Assembly: GCF_963662255.1 (NCBI RefSeq)
Contig: NC_085052.1
Span: 6,120,807 to 6,184,806, forward strand
Origin: Cinclus cinclus
Taxonomy: Eukaryota; Chordata; Aves; Passeriformes; Cinclidae
Direction of reading: 5' to 3'
Length of the DNA: 64,000 bases
The translations under genes were made by a program, and so were the position numbers. This document shows, piece after piece, positions 50,601 through 61,800 of the stretch. Position 1 is the stretch's first letter. Every line of letters begins with the position of its first letter. A model generated the notes under the pieces. That model was given only the letters and a program-made list of their open reading frames with translations, searched no databases and had not been told where the DNA came from.

Positions 50601-53600
50601 AGGGTTTTCAACCTATTCCAGGTCTTGCACTAATGTCTTATGATCTTACTCTTCTTTTTATTGTAGGTGGGTTCTGAATGACCCAGCTAAACTCCATTAG
50701 AGTTTCACTTTCTCCCGTTAAGTCCTAAAAACAATATTAATTGTGCAAGAAAATATTCCATTTTCTTGATGGTGTTTGGTTGAGTATCAGTATTTATGTA
50801 AACACTGCTCACATGCAGGTAAGCATTGACAAAGAGGAGAGCAGGTTTGTATGGCTTTTATTTCTTTTGTCTTGACTTCATGAGAGAAGATGTGGAAGAG
50901 CTGCTCTCTGTGGAATGGGTAAGACTCGGCTGGGAGTTGAAAAAATTCTCTGGCCTTAAAGACTGGAGTGTTTTAACCTCATCCTGCAGCTTCCAAGGTC
51001 TTTGAATCACACAAAACTGCTTCTACCTCCATCCCTACAGACAAAGACCTCAAATATTGATGGGTATTTTTCTTTGAGAGGAGTCTAGAGAAGGAGGGAT
51101 TTGATGGGCTCGGGGAAATCTATCCACAGTAACAGCCAGAGATGGAGTTTCATAAGGACTGATGGCTTTTTGCCCAGAAATGCTTCACTGATGTAGCCCA
51201 GACTGGGACTTTTCCCAAAGGAAAAAGAGCAGGAGCAAATGGAGGGGGAGGAGACAGAGAAGAAAAGGAAGGGGAGGGGGGGTGGGCAACCTCTTTGTAT
51301 TTTCTCTTGATAATCAAATTGTTTTTCCCTGGATTTTACTCAAGGAGGAAAGAGGAAGAGTAAGAAATGAGATGGTGGGTGAAATAATTGCAAAAGAAGT
51401 TTTGCAACTTTATCATCATTAATTATCAGCTTTAACAATAATGATAGATCTCTGGGTGGAAAGGACTTGAGTATATGTTTTGAGCATGTGAGCTGTAAGA
51501 AAATATTTAGGTTTATAAAGTACAAAACTGATATATTACCTTTTAAAAACAAATTTGTCTTATTTTGCTGCAGAATTTTCAAATAGATTACTTTTGTGTA
51601 GTCAAATCCTAAAGTATAATTTTTAAGAGTATGTGTCTGAGGAGCTTCTCTCTGAGCAAATATGAAACTACTGAAGTCTGAGGATAGGTGTGAGGAAAAA
51701 TATGGTTAAAAGAGACCATGCAGAGGAGACTTTTCCTCATCATGGTGAAAAAGAATGAAAATCCCAGCAAATTAGGTGTGGTGAAAATAGTCTATGGGGG
51801 TAAATTCTGTCCTATAAATGTGCCATGTTACTGCACAAGCCAAAGTGAATTGCAGTCAACAATATCTCTGCTAGATTTGGTATCAGTCCTGCCTGTGTAA
51901 GGGAGAAGAGTGCTGAGATCCTGTGATATCCCAAAAGTGTTAGAAAAGGGGAACAATTGGTATAAATACAGGAATTCAACACCAGAAATAAGATACTGAC
52001 CTAATCAGAGAAATGAGCATCAAAATCAGTCTTCATGCTAAAGCTTTCAGACGCTGGCATATCAAACAGAGCATGAATATTTTCAGGAATATGCCAGGAG
52101 CTAATTGATTTAAGAAATCTGGCTGTATATAGAGACCATTACTCATAGATATCACGTTTTTCTGCCGCACAAATTATCTTCAGTGCTCATGGTCTCTGCT
52201 CAAGGAAAAGTTTATTTTCATTCAGTCTTTTCTTTCCCCCTGACCTCAAAGGACTAATTAACCAAGTATTAGCATGTTTCTAAAATATGACTGAATTCAT
52301 CTTCTTAAGAAAGTGTACTGAAGAATGTACCCTATTATTAGAAATGACAGGATGTATATAGGGCCATATGTTTTCAAAGGGTTTTCTGTCAGTGTTAATC
52401 AAAATGTTGGAGAACTTATGAACGTACTGAGCAGCACGTTAACCATATGGATAATATCTCCCCTTTAAAAGCGAGAATTTGAATTAATAATAAACACTGG
52501 AGAATAACCTAAAATGAGACAGAAACAATAATATTAAGACCAGTGAAGGCATAATATGGCATCAGCCTGAAGACTCCTGGGTATTTTAAAAAAATCTATT
52601 GTGTGTTAAATCCTGGTCATGGAACCATATTCATTAATTTTTCTTAGTTTAGCTTGGAAAGGTAACTCTAAGGATGCAGTTTGTTTCTACTGTTGTTTTT
52701 AGAGGACAGACTTTGGCTCTTAGAGCAAGCTGTAACATGCATCAACATCACTTGCTTGTCTGACTGTGGCTGGAGATTCCTTATTGCAGACTATTTGTTA
52801 CTGAAAAGGCACCAGAACATTTGTTTAGTGACACACACATGCACAAATCATTTCATGGGCTATACAAGCAGCTGCAGGGGAAAAAAAAATAAAATAATCT
52901 GTTTCTAGGTTTGCTAACCTTGGAAAATGGATTGATACTATATTATTTTGTATAAACTTCCAAGGGTTCAACTTGACAAAATTACCTGCTTTTAAACACA
53001 ATGAATTCTCTGAACTAAATGTTGAGAAATCTGCTTGAGAGAAAATTAATGCTTCAAATGCCATTATCTGCTTCTACATCCCTGACAGGAGTGCATGAGA
53101 GATAAATCTATCAAAAAATGAAAAACAAAATAAAAAAAGTATAGTTATTAGGTAAACTAAGAAGTCCCACCTTGCAGTTACCTTTGAGACCATAATCACA
53201 GACATTAAAACTGACTTGAAAATCAAGAGCTTTTGACTGAAGGCAGATCTGCAGCTGGAACTGAGTCAGGACCAGGACAGGGTCATTCCCTGCTCTGATT
53301 ATTGGAAATTCTCCCTGTATTCTCTGGGAATTTTACCTGCTCCTTGGCATTGCTCAGATCTTCTGGGTGCCACTGAACACCAATGCAACACAGGGATTCA
53401 CTACTTCACCAGGAGACACCAGAAGGGTGCCTGTTACTCCATCGCCTCCAGATGCCCAGCCTTGGCCCCTGGCCCCCCAGTCTGCCCCACAAGTTGCACC
53501 TCTGCCTAAGCTGGTGAGAAGATCTCAGCCCCTCTCAACTGCTAAGGTTTTATTTTCACAGACACCAGTTTTGGTTTATTTTCCCCTTAGTTAAATGCGA

Positions 53601-53804
53601 AGTTACATTTAGATCTTTGACTTCTCATCCTGTGACATAAAGCCTTGAGCAGATGATCAGCACAATCCAGCCTTGCCAGGCTGAGAACCCGAGTCTTCTG
53701 ACACAGATAGGGAGTGGAGGAAACCCAGCTTTAAGTTCTAGAAGCTTTAAATTGATATATGCATATTATAAAGTGATGGTTTTATTTGTAAGTACCCATT
53801 TACT
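47636..53804. other. Intergenic, AT-rich, no gene seen
   Basis: The segment holds an 18-bp perfect palindrome (48466-48483), an A15 run near 48,860 and a purine-rich tract at 51,238-51,287. The stretch at 53,340-53,600 is locally GC-richer with a 75-aa frame but no recognisable domain. Confidence 0.55.
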
Positions 53805-54277
53805 CCACTCATGTGAGGCCCCTCCTGGAGTGTCGTGCAGCATCTGGAGGATGTGGATCTGTTGGAGCCAGTCCAGAGGAGATCACACAGCTGATCAGAG
53901 GGCTGGGATACCCCTGCTATGGAGACAGGCTGAGAGAGTTGGAGTTGCTCAGTCTGGAGAAAACACCAGGGAGACCCTATAGCACCTTCCAGTACTTAAA
54001 TGGGCTTCAAGAGAGGCAGAGAGGGACTTTTGTCAAGGGCATGGAGGGGTAGGACAAGGAGGAACAGCTTCAAACTGACAGAGGGCAGGGAACAAAACTC
54101 TTCACTCTGAGGGTAGAAAAACACTGGAACAGTTTGTCCTGAGAAGTTGTGGAAAGTGTTCAATTCCAGGTTTGAGAAACCTGGTCTGGTGGAAAATATC
54201 CCTGCCCATGACTGGAGGATTTGGACTAGATGATCTTTAAGGTCCCTTCTAACCCAAAACATTCTGTGATTCTATGA
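53805..54277 (+). mobile_element. CR1 LINE 3'-end copy with intact terminus
   Basis: This is sense-oriented, 5'-truncated avian CR1 3' sequence of about 470 bp. Diagnostic blocks appear in order: GTGAGGCCCCTCCTGGAGTG, GAGACAGGCTGAGAGAGTTG, GACTAGATGATCTTTAAGGT, CCCTTCTAACCCAAAACATT, and the terminal octamer pair ATTCTGTGATTCTATGA. The open frames inside it are remnants and do not encode a working reverse transcriptase. The solo LTR at 54311 inserted only about 33 bp beyond its end. Confidence 0.95.
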
Positions 54278-54310
54278 CCTGCATCACTTTCCAGCTTATG
54301 AGTATTTTAC

Positions 54311-54863
54311 TGTAACGGTTTGAAAGCAAAACCAGTGAGAGACTCCAAGTGAGAAATACAATTTAATAGGAAAAAAAAAAAAAAAGAGAGAAAAATAAAA
54401 TACATGCAGTAGTACAAAAAAAAAAACAAAAAAAAAAACAAAAAAAAACCAAGCCAAACAACAACAACAAAAAAAAAAAAAAAAAACACCACTGACAGAG
54501 TCAGAATACAACTCGACACCCTTCTAGTTAGGGTGGTGGTAGCAGTCCAGATGAAGTGGACTTGTTGAAGCAGTGATCCTGTAGAAAGGTCTGGTAACTC
54601 TTGTCCTCTGGAAACCACTGGGTAAAGAATGCTTTGGTGCTCCAAATCTCAGTTTTTATCTAGGTAGGAAGTATTTGGCTCCTCCCCCTGGGTGGATCAT
54701 CTCCCAGTGGGATGATGTAATTTTATCAGTCGTGCAAGGGGACTCAATGGCCCATTAACAGAGGATGTCTCCCACAGAGATAAGGATCACTGCCCCACCT
54801 GGATTCAACAGATGGTGATAGAATACCTACTTTGGGCACTTCTGTACATTGTAACCGAGAACA
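54311..54863 (-). mobile_element. Solo LTR of an endogenous retrovirus with 5-bp target duplication
   Basis: The element begins TGTAACGG at 54311 and ends GAGAACA at 54863, so it has TGT...ACA termini. It is flanked by identical TTTAC direct repeats (54306-54310 and 54864-54868), the 5-bp duplication typical of some retroviral classes. On the minus strand it reads in LTR order, with a TATA-like ATAAAAA near 54,655, a T-rich tract, ATTAAA as a possible poly(A) signal, and the terminal block ending CCGTTACA. Its length is 553 bp. Internal A-runs (54,370-54,486 on the + strand) have expanded. No gag, pol or env remains, so this is a recombined solo LTR. Confidence 0.88.
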
Positions 54864-55652
54864 TTTACTCAAACATTTCTTTCCATTTCTACTTTGAGTC
54901 CATTCCTCCTTTCCACATTCCTTTTTCTGAAGCTGGTTAAAAAGCACATTATTATTGATAGCACCTTCTGACATATTCTTGCACCTGCTCTTAGCTTTGT
55001 TTTGCTTTGTTTTGCAGCAACCACAGAGGAGTCCGTGACAAGGAGCAGAGTTCAGCCCTCCCTTCCTCTCTGCTGTTCCGTCAGCTCCTGTAATGTTGTG
55101 CCAGTATTTTGTTACTCAATAGCCTGTGACTCTCCTGCAGATCTCAGAGGAGTTTGTGCTGCACCTAGGAAGGAATATTCACCTGTGATCTATTGTTAGG
55201 AAATATGTATCAGCTTTATTTTTTTTCCCCTGTTTCAGATGAAGCTTAAGTACCAGGACCCTTGCAATGTGCCACAAATCTGTGTTTCACTATAAAACCT
55301 CTACTGCCAGCCAGCAAGGTGTGGAGGAAATGCAGCAGGACCTGCTGAAGACACTATGCCTGCAAGGTATAACTGCTGTAGGGACTTTGATTTTAAATTT
55401 CATTCACAGAGCAGTCTCTCACCACACTAATCCACCACCTGCTCAGCCCTTGGGAGCTTCTTGCAGCAACACTGTTCTTGTGGCTAAAGGTTTTAGCTCC
55501 TCAGGCCATTTTTATTCCTAGCTTCTGCTTTTATCTTATACACTGATCTTCAACAAAACACCACAAGCTGCAGCCTCTCTTTCTGGAGGAGTAACATTTT
55601 TCTCCTTCACATGTTTCATTTTTTACAGACATTCATATAATTATATAATTTT
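54864..55652. other. Intergenic, no gene seen
   Basis: This is unique sequence between the solo LTR and the next CR1 fragment. The frames at 55002-55199 and 55267-55521 are short and unrecognised. Confidence 0.5.
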
Positions 55653-55825
55653 TAAGGTTAGAAGGGTCCCTTAAAAGGCATCTAGTCCAACCACTGTAGG
55701 CAGAGAGATCTTCCACTAGGCCAAGTTACGGACAGCTCCATCCAACCTGACCTTCAACAATTTTAGGGATGGGGCATCCCCCACCTCTCAAGACAAACTG
55801 TGCCAGTGTTTTAATACCCACATTG
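55653..55825 (-). mobile_element. CR1 LINE fragment
   Basis: This is antisense avian CR1 3' sequence: AGGTTAGAAGGGTCCCTTAA, then GCATCTAGTCCAACCACTGT, TCCATCCAACCTGACCTTCA, and GGGATGGGGCATCCCCCACC. It is about 170 bp and moderately diverged. It lies 1.4 kb from the sense CR1 copy and has the opposite orientation. Confidence 0.9.
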
Positions 55826-58800
55826 TTTCTATACTAAAGTTATACTTGCCAGGCACAAAATTCAAAGGCCTTTCTTACATTTTAGAGACACTTGTCTGGT
55901 TCTTTTGCTCATATTGGGCAGCAGGCACAGTCAGCAGCACCATCTGAACACTCCTGAGGCCAGGCCAACATCCCTGCTTGGTACAAACCTTCAGCTGTTC
56001 TCACCAGGCTGGAGATTCTGCACAGCTTATGAATCTTCACAGATGCCTGCTCTCTGGTGAGTCCCATGATCCCTTAAATACTTGAAATACTTCACTTCTG
56101 CCACACAAACTACAAGAAAGAGTCCCAAAACTGGCATGTAGCTCCCAATAGCCTTCTGTCAAGCAGATGTTCAACTGTAGGAGTATTGTGTGAGGCATTG
56201 TGCTGATACTGAAACTGATTCCTCTCGCCTGCAAATCACAAGAGGAGGTGTTAAAACCTAAATAAATAAATAAAGTATAAGCACTGACTGAAAGGGAGAA
56301 GGGGTGGGGGAAGGAAAGATGCTTACTAAAACTTCCAGGCACTCTGGCAATTAGTCTCACAATGGCATAATCCTGATGAGCTTTCACATCTGCTATTACA
56401 TTTGGTACATAGTGTTTGTTAGCATTTTGCTCCATCTGCTTCTATACAACCTCCATCAGCTGAAGGAGGATATGGTTACTCCAGTCATTAAATGTTGATG
56501 ATCTCTGTTGTTTGTGGTAGGTATCTGTTACATTAGCTGTTCCTTTTCCTCCTCACACTTGGAAAAAATGCCTCTTCCCTTACCAGCATCCAGGCATTTG
56601 CCAATAATAATAAAATGACAGCTCTTTATGAAGATGTTGACACCAGCATGACTTGTAAGTTCTGTGCAATATGTTGGTTAGTCTGGATGGAATAAACAAA
56701 TTCTTTCCTAGCATGGTATTCAAGTCTTTAAATGCATAAACCTCTAGGATTTACTGATCAGCTATCCCCCATTAGAAGGGATATCTCTTGTTTTCAGACA
56801 AAATCTACTCTTCCTCTTCTAAAAGGAAGAGGAGAGTGCTTTCATTTTCCTTAGAGCCATTTAGTTACAGATTTTAGTGGATAAGTACATTTGACTTTCT
56901 TTGCCTTTCCATTTTCCTTTTGCCAGCAATGCCAAACAGACAATGAAAAAGAGAATTAATTCATTATCCCAAGATATTCATGACATTCTCTAAACTTCTG
57001 ATTCTTGGACTGCAGGCCATTAGCAGTCATTAATTTTTAAAGCTATGGATGATGTCCTCCAAAGCAGAGATCCCATGAAATAAATAGATCTATTCCTGTG
57101 GCACTGAGATGAAGTTTGGGAAGTGGTAAGTGTATGGTAAAGCAGAATTTTGGCTGTGCAGAGATCTTTGACACAGAGAGAGGCAGTGCTTCCCTTTAGG
57201 CAGCTGCTTTGCTGCATGGCAGAGCATGAGAGGCACCACTGCTGCTCCAAGGGAAGATAATGCCTTCTGCATCCAAGTGATTGTAACCTTTTACTCAGCT
57301 TTTTTTCCCAATCACATCTCAGTCAAAGAGAGCCTAAATCTGTCTGCAGGAGCTCCTGTCTGAAACACTTTTTGCTGAGTTTGAGTGCAGAATATTTTGT
57401 GGCTTATCCTTCCTAAAATGTACACATACCTCTCCACCTTTAAGGGTTAAACACACCTGTACTGCCCCAGTAGTGACTTTCCTTTTGATGTTTCCACATA
57501 AGGATTAGCCCATATTAATATGTAGTGCTCCTAACCTGAGGAAAGATAGGAAAGCTCAGGATTGTTTGAATGCTGACTAGGATATCTGTGTTAGCAGTCA
57601 AACCGTATGTCCTCCTAAAAATGTGATGTTGATTGTGACCTCAGAAGAAATCAAGCCTGCTTATGGCAAATATATGGAATTGATTAAATGAATAAATAAC
57701 CCTATTATTTAGTTTTGCATAAAAATATGTGGGACCCAGGTCAAAGATAATCCCTAATTTTTCTATGCATAATAGATTCCAAAGTGTAAACATTTCCAGT
57801 AGTATGAACCAGAGTGGATGCTTTAAGTCAACAGTCAAAGGTGCGAGTGTAAACTCAGAAATATTGATAATGTTTGTGAATAACTTCAGACTAAATTATG
57901 CTGGAGTTCCCCAGCTGATATGAGCTCTTCTGTTATTTTAATACTCCAGTGTCTGTTATTTGTAAGAGTTCAAAGACTGACCACAGTTTTTCTAATATTT
58001 GGCACCTCTGCTTCATTTTAGCGCCTGTTTCTGTGTCAGAATAGCCTAATTTATTGAGGAACTGCAGCAATATTTCCTTCAGCCCCTACCTAGATATCCT
58101 GTATTTTGTGAGCATGATCCTTTCTGTCCTTGATTTTCTTTAGTTTTTGGCTTTGGTGCAGAGATTCTGGACCACAATCATGAGGTTGTGAAGATCTGAT
58201 TTTCCTGTTCTGTGCAACTGTGCTGGGCAGTGTGTGCTGAGAAAGGTCCTGCTCCCAAGTGCTCACAGTGAGGGACCAAGGGGAAACAGGAGCACAGGAG
58301 GTGAAAGCACCTTCCTAAAAAACAGCAGGACAAATGACTGTCTTTTCTGAAAACAAAAGTCAGGCATAGTGACATGCTGCCTGTTGTGGGCTGCATTGCA
58401 TTTGCTCATCTTTTCCTCCACATGCCACAGGCTGAATTATGAATAAACCATGAAACTTTGATTTTTCTATTAAGCCACTAAGAGATCTTCAGTCAAATTT
58501 CCGTTTTTGTATTAATTATGAACATAATATGTGCAAGACTAGCAGATCACCTCCAAATTACCCTGCTTAGAAGCATTTTGTTTGTCCTCCTTGCCAGAGC
58601 CCATTGTGCTCTGCTGCATCTGAGACACAAACTCAGGCATCCCATCTGCTTCCTGTTTGTGCACTGATCTCCAGCCCGACCCTCACACTACAATGCTGCG
58701 TTTGATAAAGTTCAGGTTTGGATCTGAGTGAACAAAGCAGCTCTTCACAGTAGGATCTTTAATCTGCTGCATGCACAGCAGTGCAGGGCTGTGCATCTGG

Positions 58801-61800
58801 TGCTGCACAGAGAGCAGATCTGACCATGACCCTGATCACAGCCTTGCAGATCAGGGTGTGCAGAATCCAACCCAGCCTGGCTGTGGGATGGAGGCATCCA
58901 AGTCACTGGAGTCACGCTGAAGTCACTGGGAGCCTTTCCATTGGCTTTGGCTGGCTTTTTGATCGGTCAAATTCTCCACTTCTTCCATGATGTTCAGGAC
59001 TATCTCTGACCATCAAGGCAGAACACGGGACATGGCAGAGGTCAAGAGCATCACTCACATACCAGAAATGGAAGTAACTCCAAATAATAAAGAGAAAATG
59101 ATGTAAGCGATGCCTAAGTGAGAACTGTTTCGGAACAGTTTCACCCCCATTAAATTTAGATTTAGGAAATAGCAAGAGATTACTGCATCCTAAACATTTG
59201 TCATAGCAAGTGACAGAATTGATGTTCAAAAATTTGGATTGACTAATGCATAGCTATTATGGCTATTTACAATTTCTTTAAATTCATTGCAAAAATACAA
59301 CTTCATTTTTGTTTCGATCCAGTGCAACTTCAGGCAAAATTTCTAAACTCTAATTTAATACATGGAAATACAATAATTGTTTCCTGTAGACACTTGGATA
59401 ATTTTAATTCTCCTGTTAGCACAGCTCTCCTTTATTTTTCAGGTATCCATGGTTAAACGTTTTGCAGCATCTCCCAGCAAATTATGGTATGGTGTTTGGT
59501 TGGAAAAATTATATGATTAGAATTATGCATTTGCAGTTCGCCAAAATGTGCACTGTGGGCTTCACAGTAAAAAAATAGAAAAAAAAAATAGAAGAAAAAA
59601 AAAAGAAGAAGAAAAGAATCCAGGGTAAATCTGAGAAACTGTTTTTGCTTTCAGGAAGAATAAGCACTACTTGGATATATTAACTCAGACACTCCACCAA
59701 AGGTAGGACATATATTTACATGGTATCTACATAAATACAATTTGTGTGTATGAAATACAACCCAATGCATTTGTGAGGTGGATCAGATCCAAAACCCAGT
59801 GAAGGTAATGAGAGAATAGACTACACTATATTTTATGCACACAGCTATGTAAATAAGGGCTGTGTAGGTGTGCAGGTGTGGAATGTATGCAGGAGCATCT
59901 GTCCTGCCTGTGCCCACATACACAGCTACACCAGATTTTACATTTCTGTATGCATACAGTTGGTACACAGGGCTGGCATGATGTCACTGCAGGATATTTA
60001 AGCTTTGTCTGAATTTAACCTGCTGCCTGACGCATTTAGATGCTGTTATCTAAGATGCCTGGTGCAGAGAAGGAAATGTGGATGTTATGGGTTTGTTGGT
60101 AGGTGACTTCTGCTCTGGTGGGGAGAGGGAATAGGTGATTCCAAGTGGGACTACTTGAAGTCCTCCAGGGAAGGTGACAGGGCAGGAAGTCACTGCCTTG
60201 TTTGTTTTCCTCTTTTGGAAATCAACAGGTCTGAAGGAATCACATCACTTTGAAGCCACTGCCCGGTCATAAAAAGCAGCTGAATACAACTCAGGCTCCT
60301 CAGAGAGCACCCGGTTGTGGAACAAACTTCAGTCTTTCCATCACCCTGAGGAGACCACAAAAAGCCCAGTAAGTGACCTCTTCCAAAAAGACTTGCATTG
60401 GCTTCTCCTTTCCCCCACATCACTTATACTCCACACATACCATTGTTCCCTCGCCTGTGCCATCATTCCCACCTTCCAAACTCATGTTTTAGTTCTGTAA
60501 AGGCTTTCCTGGGGAAGGCAGCACACAGAGATGGTGGGAGCTTGCAGCAGCTTGGCTGCTTTGTGATAATTCCCCAGTGGACACTTCCTGTGCGTGTTAA
60601 AGGACCTCCTGCAGGCAGCAGCTGTGAAGCTGAATATGATGCCTTGCATGTCATTGAGCACTCCTTCCTGGACACAAGACAATCTCTCAGTAACATCACC
60701 TCAGTTAGTAATGCAAAATTTTTTATTCCGTCTTTCTTGGGTTTTGTGGGGTTTTTTTTTGTTGTTTTTTTTCTTTTTAAGCAGAAAGCCCAGAAACAGG
60801 GATATAGATCAGAGGAGTGTTTCTTTATCACCAGTGAGTCATTGCTGAAGTGAATTTTGCCTGCCCAGTTCCATGGCATACCTGGGAACTACCAGTGAGC
60901 TGGACACACATAATTCATCTATTTCTCTGTGCTTCAATAAGTGTATTTAAAATGCAGCTGAGTAAATGGGTAAGGAGGACTCCTTAATTCACCTGAGTCT
61001 GGAAACTTCTGTTGTTTTTGGTTATTTGCTATTTTGGCAGCAATCATTGAGAGATAAATTAATGCCAGACATAATAGCTTATGGTGAGAGAGGCAGTTCC
61101 TCCAAATGAATTTTCTGAAGCAGTGAAAAGTCAGTATTATTAATAAGCTTTTTTAGGTGGGATGATGCAATATCCAGTATGAGATCCTAAAGTTCCATTG
61201 ATTGCTCTTGGTTGTGTTCTCCTGCATAGAAATCACCAGTGCTCCAAACATCAGACATTAGAAGTTAAGAATAGTCATAATCAATAATTTACCATGTATT
61301 TATTGATAGTTTTTGTAATGCCAGCTTAATCCATTGAAATAATGTATATAAGCCATTTGAGCAGCGCATATAAAACCCTGTCTAATAATCAGTCTGCACA
61401 GAAGATAAAAACCCACTGCTGTGACCTTCAGGTCCTTTTGTCAGGTGCCAAATATCTCTTCTTAGAGAGTATTGGAATTTTTGGAGATGATGAATGTGAG
61501 CAGAAAGCCCCCCAGAATCCCTGATGAGCACCTTGAGCCCACTGACTGCTGTGTTTTTTGTAGCATTTTGTCCCTTGCTATGGAGGAGAATGAATATTCA
61601 GCCTACTCCTTAGGGATGGCAAAGGTGGGTGTTTGTTGCAAGGTGAATGAGATCTCATTTGGAGTTCTCTCTGTGGAGGTGTCTGGAGGAAGGAGAATGC
61701 TTGGCACTGGTAGCAAGGGAGGTGTAGTTTATTTGACTGAGCTCCCCTTGTAGCAGGGGGTAGGAAATGGAGGCACCGCAAATCGCTGCCTCAGAGCTGC

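Noticed and set aside
53367..53594. GC-richer proline-rich 75-aa frame, with a GTGAGAAG donor-like site inside
   Set aside because: There is no convincing acceptor or partner exon and no recognisable domain. It was considered as an exon and dropped.
53653..54052. Open frames of 109 and 79 aa
   Set aside because: They lie mostly inside the CR1 3' fragment and are remnants of its sequence, not host genes.
54296..54645. Phenylalanine/valine-rich frames on the minus strand
   Set aside because: They are translations of T-runs inside the solo LTR.
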